64,000 bases of DNA, taken from NCBI RefSeq assembly GCF_036231355.1, contig NZ_CP109496.1, positions 124,001-188,000 of the forward strand, in the 5' to 3' direction. Below the pieces are notes generated by a model. It saw only the letters and a list, made by a program, of their open reading frames with translations, did no database searches and was not told the DNA's origin. The translations under genes and the position numbers were made by a program. Shown here in pieces: positions 25,514 to 34,233 of this stretch (positions are counted from its first letter, which is position 1; each line of letters starts with the position of its first letter). Origin of the DNA: Streptomyces sp. NBC_01431. GTDB taxonomy: Bacteria; Actinomycetota; Actinomycetes; Streptomycetales; Streptomycetaceae.

Positions 25514-26090
25514 GTGCTGATCGTGGACATCGACGCGCTGCTGGTCGAACAGCATTTGCGGGAAAGCAAGTTGAAGTGCCCGTCGTGCAAGGGGGTCCTC
25601 GCGCCGTGGGGGCACGGCCGGCTGCGGGAAGTACGCGGTGATCTCGGGGCCCGTTTGGTCGTGCGTCCTCGCCGGTCGCGGTGTTCGGGCTGCCAGGTCA
25701 CTCATGCCGGAGGCGATCTGGCCGCGCCGGGCGGATGCGGCCGAGGTGATCGGGGCGGGGCTGGAGATAGCGGCCCTGGGGATGGGGCACCGGCAGGTGG
25801 CCGCGCATCTGGGACGGGCCGAGGGCACGGTCCGTGGCTGGATCCGCCGCTTCAGGGGACGGTCCGAGGACGTTCGCCGGTACTTCGCCGTCGCCCTGGT
25901 CGCGCTTGCCGACGACCCGGTGATGCCAGATCCGTCCGGGACTCCGCTGACGGACTCCGTCTCGGCGGTCGTGGCCGCCCATCAGGCGGCCGCGACGAAG
26001 TGGTCTCAGATGCGCACGGTGTCGCGGTGGGAGCTCGCCGGCCGGGCGATAACAGGACGCGTTCTGACCTGCTCTCTTCCTGCAAGTTGA
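25514..26090 (+). pseudogene. DUF6431 transposon protein, frameshifted copy
   Basis: Starts VLIVDIDALLVEQHLRESKL and shows a zinc-ribbon (CPSCKGVLAPWGHG and CSGCQVTH). About 8 bases are missing after CQVTH relative to the 59.5-kb homologue, shifting the helix-turn-helix half (AEVIGAGLEIAALGMGHRQV, GTVRGWIRRFRGRSE) into another frame. Sequence downstream to about 26180 also resembles the 59.4-kb spacer, so a larger transposon once lay here. Confidence 0.75.
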
Positions 26091-26329
26091 TCAACACGGG
26101 CCGCCCCTGGGCGGCGATCAGAGGTGACGTGAGTCTTGATCGTGTCCGTCCGCGAGGAGACAGACACCGTTCGAGATGCGAGGTGAGACGCGCGCCCTGC
26201 GATGGCGCAACGCCAACGCCCGCCACCTCGACGTCCTCGCCGCCCAGCGGCGCGAGCGCGCACACATCCGCTGCGAGAAGGGCATCCGCTGGGAAGGTCG
26301 TCCCGTTTCCACTGAACGGCTTCAGGTCC

Positions 26330-26833
26330 TCAAATCGAGGGCTGCATGACGACCTGCTCACCCTCTCCGTCCGGTTCCTCGAACTTGGTCAAGTAGCGGC
26401 CGAACAGGGTCTCGTCCACTGTCACGGAGTTGGGGCCCTCCTCGTCGTTCCGTGTTTCAAGGCGACGTTCCAGCGTCGTCCGATCCGCCTTGAGATGGAT
26501 CAGTTCCCAGCGGCCGCCGTGCTTCGCGATCAGCCCCTTGTAGTCATCACGGGCGGCACGACTCCAGAAGCTGTAGTCCACCACCACATCGCGCCCGGCC
26601 AGCATCAGCTCGACCAGTTGCTGCCGCTGCTCGCGGCGGACCTCTTCCTTGAGCTGGTCGAACGCCTCCGCGTCCAGCACCAGGCCGACGTCACGCCGCC
26701 CGAGTCGCTGCCAGACCACCTCGTCGATCGACAGGCGAACGTAACCGCGTCGCACCAGATCCATCGCGTAGGTGGTCTTGCCCGCTCCCGGAAGACCACA
26801 CATCAGCACCACCGTGCTCAATCGCTGCGTCAC
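26330..26833 (-). CDS. P-loop kinase-like ATP-binding protein
   Basis: A 167-residue protein from GTG 26833. The P-loop is GLPGAGKTT near residue 13-21, followed by a YVRLSIDEVVW strand with an Asp, a DVVVDYSFWSRAARDDY Walker-B-like strand and an arginine-rich lid (RTTLERRLETRND). This is the compact layout of AAA_33/zeta-toxin-like and cytidylate-type small-molecule or RNA kinases. It phosphorylates an unknown substrate. It sits alone between a transposon remnant and IS701. A toxin role is possible, but no antitoxin gene is visible. Confidence 0.8.
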   Translation of the reverse strand: MTQRLSTVVLMCGLPGAGKTTYAMDLVRRGYVRLSIDEVVWQRLGRRDVGLVLDAEAFDQLKEEVRREQRQQLVELMLAGRDVVVDYSFWSRAARDDYKGLIAKHGGRWELIHLKADRTTLERRLETRNDEEGPNSVTVDETLFGRYLTKFEEPDGEGEQVVMQPSI

Positions 26834-26928
26834 GGAGCCAGGTTAAACCCGAGGACTCGCCGTCCTCCGTGGCGATCAGTGCGCCCGCTGAAGCCCAACC
26901 CGGCCAACCTATGCGGTCAGAGCACTAG

Positions 26929-28370
26929 TAGTGCTTGGTCAAGTTCGTTCGGCGGTGGCGTGTCTTCTTGATCGGTTGTGTCGTTGATCGTGTGTGCTGG
27001 GTGGGGAGTTGGCCGCGGTCCGGTGTGATCTGGAGGACTTCGCGGCGGAGATGTTCGAGCCGTTCGGGCGGGTGGATCAGCGTCGGTGGGGTGCCGTCTA
27101 CCTGCGAGGGCTGCTGCTGGAGGGCGGGCGCAAGTCGGTGGAACCGATGGCCGCCCGCCTGGGCGAGGACGGCAACCGGCAGGCGCTGGCCCACTTCATC
27201 ACGTCCAGCCCGTGGGACGCGGCACACGTGCGGGCCCGGCTCGCGTGGCGGATGCAGCCGGTCGTCAGACCGACGGCGCTGGTCATCGACGACACCGGGT
27301 TCCTCAAGGACGGGGACGCGTCCGCGTGTGTGTCTCGGCAGTACACGGGGACGGCGGGCAAGGTCACCAACTGCCAGGCGGGAGTGTCGCTGCACCTGGC
27401 GTCCGACAACGCGTCGGCGGCGGTGAACTGGCGTCTGTTCCTGCCCGAGAGCTGGGATCCGGCGTCGCCGAAGGCCAATGCGGCCAAGGTGGCCCGGCGT
27501 GGCAGGTGCGGTATCCCGGCCGGAGTGGGGCATGTCGAAAAGTGGCAGCTGGCCCTCGACATGGTCGACGAGACGCGGTCCTGGGGTCTTGATGTCCCCC
27601 TGGTCATCGCGGACGGCGGCTATGGCGACACCGCCGCCTTCCGCCTCGGCCTGGAGGGCCGCGGGCTCGACTACGTGGTGGGCATCTCGACCACGACCAC
27701 CGCGCAGCCTGGGGACGCACAGCTGTGCATCCCGGCCTGTTCCGGCCGGGGCCGACGAGCGGGGCCGGCCTACCCAGAAGCGGCGAAGACGGTGAAGAGT
27801 CTGGTCCTTGCGGCGGGGAAACGGGCTGCGCGGCCGGTGCAGTGGCGCGAGGGCTCGCGGCCCGGGACCGGCCGCAACGGGCACAAACGTATGTACTCCC
27901 GCTTCGTGGCCCTGCGGATCCGGCCCGCCGGACGCGAGATCCGCAAAGCCACGGCCGGGGGCGAGTTGCCGGTGCGCTGGCTGCTGGCCGAATGGCCGGC
28001 CGACCAGGACGAACCAGTGCAGTTCTGGCTGTCCAACCTGCCCGAGACCACCCCACTGGCCACCCTCGTCCGCACCGCGAAGCTCCGCTGGCGCATCGAG
28101 AACGACTACCGCGAGATGAAACAGGCCCTGGGCCTGGCCCACTTCGAGGGCCGCACCTGGCCCGGCTGGCACCACCACGTCACCCTCGTCTCCGTCGCCC
28201 ACGCCTTCTGCACCCTCCAGCGACTGACCCGGTCCCCAAAAGAGACGGCGTCGGCCTGAGCCTCTACCGAGTCGTCCGCGAACTGCAGTTACTCCTCGCA
28301 GCCTGGACCGGCGCCTGCCCCACCTGTCACCGCAACATCCCCGACCCCGCACCAACCTGACCAAGCACTA
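26929..28370 (+). mobile_element. IS701-family element, second type
   Basis: Ends TAGTGCTTGGTCA and TGACCAAGCACTA are inverted, with direct CTAG duplications at 26925-26928 and 28371-28374. The 1442-base element appears complete and recently inserted. It is related to but clearly diverged from the IS701 at 21.8 kb. Confidence 0.9.
26994..28259 (+). CDS. IS701-family transposase with likely -1 frameshift tail
   Basis: The zero-frame product has 421 residues from GTG 26994. Catalytic regions are VIDDTGFLKDG, VIADGGYGD and LRWRIENDYREMKQALGLAHF. Zero frame stops five codons after CCCAAAA at 28235-28241. A -1 slip there gives a further 39 residues (GLSLYRVVRELQLLLAAW, GACPTCHRNIP), similar to the tail of the 21.8-kb element. 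The extended protein of about 455 residues matches the usual family length. Confidence 0.9.
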   Translation: MLGGELAAVRCDLEDFAAEMFEPFGRVDQRRWGAVYLRGLLLEGGRKSVEPMAARLGEDGNRQALAHFITSSPWDAAHVRARLAWRMQPVVRPTALVIDDTGFLKDGDASACVSRQYTGTAGKVTNCQAGVSLHLASDNASAAVNWRLFLPESWDPASPKANAAKVARRGRCGIPAGVGHVEKWQLALDMVDETRSWGLDVPLVIADGGYGDTAAFRLGLEGRGLDYVVGISTTTTAQPGDAQLCIPACSGRGRRAGPAYPEAAKTVKSLVLAAGKRAARPVQWREGSRPGTGRNGHKRMYSRFVALRIRPAGREIRKATAGGELPVRWLLAEWPADQDEPVQFWLSNLPETTPLATLVRTAKLRWRIENDYREMKQALGLAHFEGRTWPGWHHHVTLVSVAHAFCTLQRLTRSPKETASA

Positions 28371-28403
28371 CTAGAGACCCCACCGCTGCCCGCCCACCGC
28401 GGG

Positions 28404-28892
28404 TCACCGACCTCGCGGGCTGACCACCGGATCCTCGTAATCGCCCGAGAAGTCGGCAGGCACCTTGGCGCACGGGGAGTAGACGTTCACGGCGAGGGTG
28501 CTGCCGTAGCTGTTCCAGGCCAGGTCGAGCTTGTCACCGCTCCCAGGGTCCTCCATGCGGAAGCCGAGCTCGGTCCAGCCCGGCCCGTACCGGGTGTCAT
28601 CGGAGGTCAGCTTCCCCTTCTCCGACGTGAAGCGGGCTCGTACCCGGTCAATGGCGGCCTTTGCCGTCTCCTGCGAGACGTGCGGAATCTGCCAGCGGTG
28701 GCGGACACCAACCACGTCGTCCTCCGCCACGTCGATCTTGATCCACCCGCCCCCGTAACAGGCCCCGGTGTCCACGTAGCTGCCCTCCACGGGCAGCTGC
28801 GGCAGCTCGGCCGCAGCCCGCGCGAGCTGGAAGTGATCCTGCAACCGGTCCGCGGTCACCACGGGATTGGCCTCTGGAAACGTTCCTCCCCC
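28404..28892 (-). CDS. Unknown protein, 5' truncated
   Basis: The reverse frame ends at 28404 and shows natural protein for about 160 residues: VVTADRLQDHFQLARAAAEL, SYVDTGACYGGGWIKIDVAE, ETAKAAIDRVRARF and TLAVNVYSPCAKVPADFSG. Upstream of about 28892 the frame runs antisense to the CopD remnant, so the N-terminus with its presumed signal peptide is missing. It resembles small actinobacterial secreted or lipoprotein unknowns. Two cysteines remain. Confidence 0.5.
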   Translation of the reverse strand, partial: GGGTFPEANPVVTADRLQDHFQLARAAAELPQLPVEGSYVDTGACYGGGWIKIDVAEDDVVGVRHRWQIPHVSQETAKAAIDRVRARFTSEKGKLTSDDTRYGPGWTELGFRMEDPGSGDKLDLAWNSYGSTLAVNVYSPCAKVPADFSGDYEDPVVSPRGR

Positions 28893-28899
28893 GAAAAAG

Positions 28900-29472
28900 C
28901 CACCCACGGCGCCCGTCCTCGCCGCACTCGCCACCAGCCGCGGCAGGCTGAGCGAGAACGCCGGGCCGCTGTGGGCGGACCTCTGGCGCCGCTTCAGCCT
29001 CGTCGCGCTGATCTGCGTCGGCGCCGTGCTCACCTCCGGTCTGTGGATGTCCTGGAAGCACGTGGGCACCATCGGGCAGCTGTAGAGCACGAGTTACGGA
29101 CTCTTCCTGCTCATCAAGATGGCGCTGGTACTGGGCATGGTGACGGCCGGTGGCGTCAACCAGTTCTGGCTGATGCCCCGCATCGCCCAGGCCCGCCGCG
29201 CCGACACCACGAGCTCGCTGCTGCACCTGACGCTGCGGCACTTCCCCAGGGTCGTGTGGGCCGAAGTCGCCCTGGGAGTAGCCGTGTTGGCGGTGATCCC
29301 CTTCCTCGCCGGCTCGGCCCGCTCCGAGGCGGGCAGCCCCCCGCCCGTCACGAGCGGCAGCGTCCTCGCGGCGGGAGCCGCCCTGGTCCTCACGCTCGCG
29401 GCGTCGCTCTGGATCACGGCGAGGACGTCCGACGCGCTCGCCCGGCGCGGAGGTTCGGCCGTCGCCGCCTGA
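28900..29472 (+). pseudogene. CopD-like copper-resistance membrane protein, broken
   Basis: The forward frame reads LWRRFSLVALICVGAVLTSG, LWMSWKHVGTIGQL, a TAG stop at 29083, then STSYGLFLLIKMALVLGM, NQFWLMPRIAQARRAD and two more membrane helices to 29472. The pattern matches the C-terminal part of CopD/YcnJ-type copper transport proteins, where the stop replaces a usual Trp. The N-terminal half is missing. It is inactive. Confidence 0.75.
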
Positions 29473-29602
29473 CCTCGTACCGAGTGAAGAGGCACCGTGG
29501 CGGCCCGCACGGACCGGCCGTCGGGAGCGACGGCCGGTCCGCGTCCCGGCGGACTGGTGCGGTCACCTCGGCCGAGAGCGCGTCACCTCGGCCCGGCGTG
29601 GC

Positions 29603-30076
29603 TCACAGCCAGAGCTGGTAGTCGCCGCCGTTGCAGGCCAGCATGTAGACCCGGTCGCCGTTGCTGTCGAGGCACTCGTGGGTGGCCTTGTTCTTCAGGT
29701 TCCAGCCGTGCCCGGTGTCGATCTCCTCCCAGCGCTGGTAGTCGTTGCCGTTGCAGGGCTCCATGTAGGCGTCGTGGTCGGTGTAGGCGACCATGCAGTA
29801 GCCGGGGTCGTACTTGCTCCGCTCCAGCCACGTCCCGTCGCCGTTGTTCACGTCGTGCCAGTCGGTGTCGCGGTCCGAACAGCCGGTCCGGAGCGTGACG
29901 TCGGTCGGGTGGGCGTTCTTGTCGTACACCGGGTACAGGCAGTGATCGCTCTTCTTGTGCACCCAGTGGGTGTCGGAGTCCGCGTGCGCCGCGGACGTCA
30001 TGGCCACCACCAGCGCGGGTGCGAGCAGTGCGGTACCGACGGCCTGAGCAACGCGCTTTCCGCGCATTCCGAGCAT
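29603..30076 (-). CDS. Secreted ricin-type beta-trefoil mini-lectin, second copy
   Basis: A 157-residue protein from ATG 30076 with AGGGGA seven bases upstream. A signal peptide (KRVAQAVGTALLAPALVVAM then SAAHA|DS) precedes a mature trefoil domain with six cysteines: HCLYPVYD, YCMVAYTDHDAYMEPCNGN, ECLDSNGDRVYMLACNGG and terminal YQLW. It is a paralogue of the protein at 9.5 kb. An extracellular carbohydrate-binding role is likely. No enzyme is fused to it. Confidence 0.75.
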   Translation of the reverse strand: MLGMRGKRVAQAVGTALLAPALVVAMTSAAHADSDTHWVHKKSDHCLYPVYDKNAHPTDVTLRTGCSDRDTDWHDVNNGDGTWLERSKYDPGYCMVAYTDHDAYMEPCNGNDYQRWEEIDTGHGWNLKNKATHECLDSNGDRVYMLACNGGDYQLWL

Positions 30077-30325
30077 GGTCAATCCCCTGTTTCCTGTCGT
30101 GTTCCGTGGTCTACGGAACGCACGCACAACCCTCTTCGGGGTGCCTGGGCGCTCCTCGCCGGCTCCCCACCGGCGTTGCGCCCCACTCTTGTTGAGCCGG
30201 GCATCGGGCGACAGCGGCCCGGAGCCTCCCGAGAGGCGTCCCGGCCTTCCCACCGCTGTGAGCAGGCACTTGGGACGCTGCCCACGGCCAACCGGGGACG
30301 TCCCGCGCCGTCGGCCGACCCCGGT

Positions 30326-31096
30326 CTAACCGATCGAGAAGGTGATCCCGGGTGCGGCATGGCCGACGGGACCGTCGAACCCGACCGAGGCACGGGCCAC
30401 CGCCCGCTCCGGGGTGAGGGAGCGGCCCACGTGGGTCACGAGCAACCGGCCCGCCCGCGCCGCGCGGGCCGTGTCCCCGGCGTCTTCGGGCGTGTGGTGC
30501 ACCTGCTCCTCTCCGGCCGGCGCGTGCGCGCTCTCGGCCTCGCACAGCAGCACATCGCACCCCTCGGCCAGCCGCGTCAGGTTCGCGCAGGGGGCCGTGT
30601 CCCCGGAGAAGACCAGCGACCGGCCTTCGGTTTCGATGCGTACGGCGAAGGCGGGCATGCCGTGGCTCACGGCCCGGCTGGTCAACGTGAGGGCGCCGAC
30701 GCGCACTTGGTGCCCGTCGTACAGTTCATGAACGGCGAAGGCGGACTCGACCGGACTGCGCTTCGGGCCGTTGGTGAGGAAGTGCGCCAGGCGGTCGGCG
30801 GTGCCGGGCGGGCCGTACAGGGGGATGGGCGCCGCGAGCCGCAGGTCGGCGTAGAGCGCCGCGTAATAGGCGGTGAGCAGGTCCGCGCTGTGGTCGGCAT
30901 GGAGGTGGGAGATCCAGATCGCGTCCACCTCGTCGAGCCGGACGTGCCGCTGGAGCTGCGCCAGCGTCCCGCTGCCCGCATCGACCCAGATCCGGGTGCG
31001 ACCGCTGGACACCAGGTAGCCGGAGCAGGGGTTGTCGACGCTCGCGTACGGAGTCGCACTTCCCAGAACCGTGAGACGAAGAGGATCGCTGGCCAT
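30326..31096 (-). CDS. Metallo-beta-lactamase-fold hydrolase
   Basis: A 256-residue protein. The metal-binding motif HLHADHS lies near residue 84-90, preceded by IWVDAGSGTLAQLQ. Further ligands are SHG near residue 144, the Asp in VFSGDTAPC near 165 and a late HVGRS histidine. The layout resembles ribonuclease Z and cyclic-nucleotide phosphodiesterase-type members. It is cytoplasmic and the substrate is uncertain. It appears intact and is probably an original chromosomal gene, next to a rhomboid remnant. Confidence 0.85.
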   Translation of the reverse strand: MASDPLRLTVLGSATPYASVDNPCSGYLVSSGRTRIWVDAGSGTLAQLQRHVRLDEVDAIWISHLHADHSADLLTAYYAALYADLRLAAPIPLYGPPGTADRLAHFLTNGPKRSPVESAFAVHELYDGHQVRVGALTLTSRAVSHGMPAFAVRIETEGRSLVFSGDTAPCANLTRLAEGCDVLLCEAESAHAPAGEEQVHHTPEDAGDTARAARAGRLLVTHVGRSLTPERAVARASVGFDGPVGHAAPGITFSIG

Positions 31097-31169
31097 CCCG
31101 GGAGCCTACAGAACGACTCGCGCCGGCCCCCGAGCCCCGTCCGGCCGCGTGACGGCCGATCCGGGCTGG

Positions 31170-31346
31170 TCAGAGGAGGCCCAGGTCACGGAGTTCCTTG
31201 TGCAGGTCCGCTCGGCCGGGGTCCGGGGCGGCACCGGGGCTTCCTTCGGCGGAGACGGGTGCGGGACGGTGGCGGTCCCGCAGGAGGTAGGCGCCGGCCA
31301 TCCCGCCTACCAGGCCGCCGAGATGCGCCAGCCAGCTGACGCCCGG
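31170..31346 (-). pseudogene. C-terminal fragment of a rhomboid protease
   Basis: The reverse strand reads GVSWLAHLGGLVGGMAGAYL followed by LRDR and a tail ending RADLHKELRDLGLL and a stop. The AHLGG motif with its catalytic His and the final membrane helix are typical of rhomboid intramembrane proteases. The serine motif and the earlier helices are absent upstream. Confidence 0.65.
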
Positions 31347-32053
31347 GGTGCCCGGGACTCGTCTCGCGCACAGGTGTCGGAACGGTGCTGGCCAAGAGGT
31401 CCGTGTCCTGCGGGTACCCGCCCTGGCTTGGCGCGTGGGTCGCTCGTTCGGGCGGGGCTGCCGGGCCGTGGGGGCCCAACCAGAACCGGCCGGTCCGGCA
31501 GCCCCGGATGGCCGGGCAGGCTTCCGGGGCTGCCGGCCCAGGTGGGCGTGGTGTGGGGCCCCGGGGGAAGGCCCGCTGCGCCACGCCGGTCTATCGGGTC
31601 GGCCACGCAGGGCGGCTCACGAGCATGTTCCACTCTTGGTCAGCCTGGCCGGGCACGACACGCCCCGCGCTCGCCCACCGGGTTGCCAGCGCGGTGTAGA
31701 TCGGCTCGTTCGCAGGGGCACAACGGCTTCACCCGAGGGGACGACCGGGGCGCTGACGGGCACCGGCCGCAGCGTCATCGTGGTCATGGTCCTACCAACG
31801 CGCGAAGCCGCTTCAGGTTCCGATGTTCCACGACCGGGCCGCCAGTCTCCCTGGCCGGTTGCTCGTGCAAGTGCTTTTGCGGGGCGGTCGTGGTGGAAAT
31901 GGAAATGGGAGGGCGCCAGCCTGTCGCCGGCACCGTGGGTCACCGTGTCCGTTGTTGCCGCGGGAGCAGTGCCGGTATCGGTCGCAGCTGGCAGCTTGCC
32001 GTCCTTTGCCATGTCACGCGCGGGGTGCTCGCTGTGTCGGGTGCGTGGCTGGG
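31347..32053. other. Degraded DNA, no supported gene
   Basis: Open frames exist on both strands, but none has family-like sequence or a good start. The end of the frameshifted gene at 32054-32296 may have once extended here (AWLTQPRTRHSEHPARD is readable in another reverse frame near 32030). Confidence 0.45.
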
Positions 32054-32296
32054 TCAGCCAGGCGAGGCCGCCCCGGTGAGCGCTACGGGCCATTCCACCA
32101 CTCCGGCGACGCCGAGCACCCCGGCTCCGGTGTAGACCGCCATCCGGCGGCCGCGTGGAGAGATGGCTGCGATCCGGTCCAGTGCACTGCCGGCGACCAT
32201 GTTCACCTGCTCGGCTCCGGGCAAGCGGCACAGAGCGGAGGCGACGGCCCGCAACGGCTGAGGGAGATCCGATGAACTCTCCTTGACCTGGTTCAT
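32054..32296 (-). CDS. Small unknown protein, likely C-terminally frameshifted
   Basis: An 80-residue protein from ATG 32296. The N-terminal half is helical (DLPQPLRAVASALCRLPGAE) and a hydrophobic glycine-rich segment follows (MAVYTGAGVLGVAGVVEWPVALTGAA), probably one membrane helix. After TGAA the natural continuation AWLTQP is in another frame, so the last residues are altered. No function is recognised. Upstream lies the divergent membrane-protein cluster at 32.6 kb. Confidence 0.5.
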   Translation of the reverse strand: MNQVKESSSDLPQPLRAVASALCRLPGAEQVNMVAGSALDRIAAISPRGRRMAVYTGAGVLGVAGVVEWPVALTGAASPG

Positions 32297-32584
32297 GGCG
32301 AGCTCCCTCCCGCGGGTCTTTCAAAGGGGCACGCGCCCGAGTTTCCCGTTGCCGCACCGCCTATGCCGTATGGCAGCAGGGCCCGGATCGGTGACACTCC
32401 CCGAGGATCGGCCGGCACCCGGCTGGTCGAGGCCGCACGCCCGCGAGGAACGTGGGCTCACGATCAGAGTCCGGCGAACTGCCGCGAAGGAATGTTACGA
32501 GACCCATCCGGGTATCACACTTATGAGTGAATTGCCCTTATTATTCCCTTAAGGGAGACAAGTAGTCGGGCGGGAGGCGGTCCG

Positions 32585-33142
32585 ATGTCTACAGGAACTC
32601 TTCTGGCGATTGTCATTCCCGCGGTGATAGTCCTGGCCTTGATCGTGTGGGGCCTGACTCTTTTCATGCGGCGCCGCAGGCTGCGTGAACGCTTCGGCCC
32701 GGAGTATGAGCGGACGGTCCAGGAAGCCGACAGCCAGCTCGCCGCCGAGCGTGAACTCAGCGAACGCGCCAAGCGACACGACGAACTCGACATCAAGCCC
32801 TTGCCGGACGGTGCCCGGGACCGCTTCGCCCGGAACTGGGACGCCGTGCAGCAGGAGTTTGTGGACCGGCCGGAGGACGCGGTGCACGACGCGGACCGGC
32901 TGGTCACCTCATTGATGCAGGCGCGCGGCTACCCCACCGAGGGCTTCGAGCAGCAGATGAAGGACCTCTCGGTGGAGCACGGCCGCACCCTGGAGCACTA
33001 CCGGACCGCCCACGAGATCGACATGCTCAGCGCGGGCCACCAGGCCACCACCGAACAGCTGCGCAGCGCCATGGTGCACTACCGCGCCCTGTTCGACGAG
33101 CTGCTCTCCGACGGCGGCCAGTCCCGCCACGCCCCGGCCTGA
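32585..33142 (+). CDS. Membrane-anchored unknown protein
   Basis: A 185-residue protein with one N-terminal membrane helix (LLAIVIPAVIVLALIVWGLTLF) and then RRRRLRERFGPEYERTVQEA, a basic stop-transfer and amphipathic helix. The C-terminal domain, DRFARNWDAVQQEFVDRPEDA followed by DADRLVTSLMQARGYP and HYRALFDELL, is shared with the next gene. It probably faces the cytoplasm. The cluster has the look of an envelope or osmotic-stress module, but the function is unknown. Confidence 0.7.
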   Translation: MSTGTLLAIVIPAVIVLALIVWGLTLFMRRRRLRERFGPEYERTVQEADSQLAAERELSERAKRHDELDIKPLPDGARDRFARNWDAVQQEFVDRPEDAVHDADRLVTSLMQARGYPTEGFEQQMKDLSVEHGRTLEHYRTAHEIDMLSAGHQATTEQLRSAMVHYRALFDELLSDGGQSRHAPA

Positions 33143-33173
33143 CACCCGTGGCCCGAACCCGCACGGAGGAGCC

Positions 33174-33677
33174 ATGCAGCGCGACAACACACCGGAAAGC
33201 TCTGACAGCGGCCTGTCCACCGAGGACTTCGCCCAGCCGCACCAGACGGCGGACGAACCACCGGGCGCCGCATCGTCGCCCCCGGTCTTCCCCGGCGAAG
33301 GTGACGAGAGCGCCGCCACCGGCAACAGAAGCGAAACCGAGTCCCGACCCACGGATGCCCCCGCCACGGAGGCGTCGACGGCGCAGCAGAGCGCGGACCC
33401 CGACGAGACCCCGCGGCTGCTGAAACCGCAGGACGAGGACGATTTCCATAAACGCTGGGAGAAGATCCAGAACACGTTCGTCGACGACCCCCGCGAGGCC
33501 GTACAGGCAGCCGACAGCCTGGTCGCCAACGTCATGCAAACGCTCGCCACCACGTTCGACGAGCACAAGAAGCAACTGGAAGAACAGTGGAACCGCAGCG
33601 GCCAAGCGGACACCGAAGCCCTGCGCACCGCCCTGCGCCACTACCGGTCATTCTTCAACCGCCTGCTCACCACCTGA
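33174..33677 (+). CDS. Unknown protein sharing domain with upstream neighbour
   Basis: A 167-residue protein 31 bases downstream of the previous gene. Residues 1-80 are Pro/Ser/Thr/Asp-rich and probably disordered. Residues of about 85-167 (DDFHKRWEKIQNTFVDDPRE, AADSLVANVMQTLATTFDEH, LRTALRHYRSFFNRLL) repeat the helical domain of the membrane-anchored neighbour but without a membrane anchor. The pair may form a soluble/anchored complex. No enzyme motif is seen. Confidence 0.7.
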   Translation: MQRDNTPESSDSGLSTEDFAQPHQTADEPPGAASSPPVFPGEGDESAATGNRSETESRPTDAPATEASTAQQSADPDETPRLLKPQDEDDFHKRWEKIQNTFVDDPREAVQAADSLVANVMQTLATTFDEHKKQLEEQWNRSGQADTEALRTALRHYRSFFNRLLTT

Positions 33678-33779
33678 CGACCCCACCCACGCGGAGCCGA
33701 CAGGACAACAGTCTGCGACGCCTCACGTGGCGCCGCCATCAGCGGCCGGCACGCCTGGCCGCAGAGGAAGGAGGCCACC

Positions 33780-33935
33780 ATGATCGTCCTCGGCGTCATC
33801 CTGCTCATCGTCGGGCTCATCCTGCACATCGGCATCCTGTGGACGATCGGGATCATCCTGCTCGCCATCGGGCTCGTCCTGCTCCTCCTCGGCTCCGTGG
33901 GACACGCCGTCGGCGGCCGACGCCACTACTGGTAG
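33780..33935 (+). CDS. DUF6131 two-helix membrane peptide
   Basis: A 51-residue peptide from ATG 33780 after GGAGG. Two hydrophobic helices (MIVLGVILLIVGLILHIGIL and WTIGIILLAIGLVLLLLGSV) end in the conserved GGRRHYW tail typical of DUF6131. These small membrane peptides are widespread in actinobacteria and of unknown role. It lies about 100 bases after the two helical-domain genes in the same orientation, suggesting one transcription unit. Confidence 0.8.
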   Translation: MIVLGVILLIVGLILHIGILWTIGIILLAIGLVLLLLGSVGHAVGGRRHYW

Positions 33936-34233
33936 ACCGCACCGGGCCTACCCCGACCAGCGACGCCATCGCAGCCATAACACGCTGTCCGTCCTGGGGG
34001 CGCGGCGGCTACCCGGAACGCGAAGAGCAGCAGTTGCTCCCTACGGCCCGCACGCGGGCCAACTCACCTAAAGGGCAATGGCGTTGCTGCTCCGCTCGGT
34101 GGGAGGTCTTCTGTTGTCTGCCATGCCTGCGGTTCTATCGTGGACCCGGGCGAGGAGGGGCGACATGGTGCGCGATACCCGGCTGGTGCAGACGGCTGTC
34201 GTCGGTGATGAGCACTCCGACGTGCCTGTCGTG

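Noticed and set aside
26330..26833. Zeta-type toxin of a toxin-antitoxin pair
   Set aside because: The P-loop fits small kinases generally and no epsilon-like antitoxin gene is adjacent, so a toxin call is not supported.
25445..26971. A 508-codon forward open frame across the DUF6431 copy and the P-loop gene
   Set aside because: It covers the antisense of the P-loop gene and the out-of-frame part of DUF6431; only the first 80 codons are protein-like.
26925..28364. A 479-codon reverse open frame spanning the second IS701
   Set aside because: The forward strand holds a clear IS701 transposase; the reverse frame is low-complexity Arg/Gly/Pro sequence.
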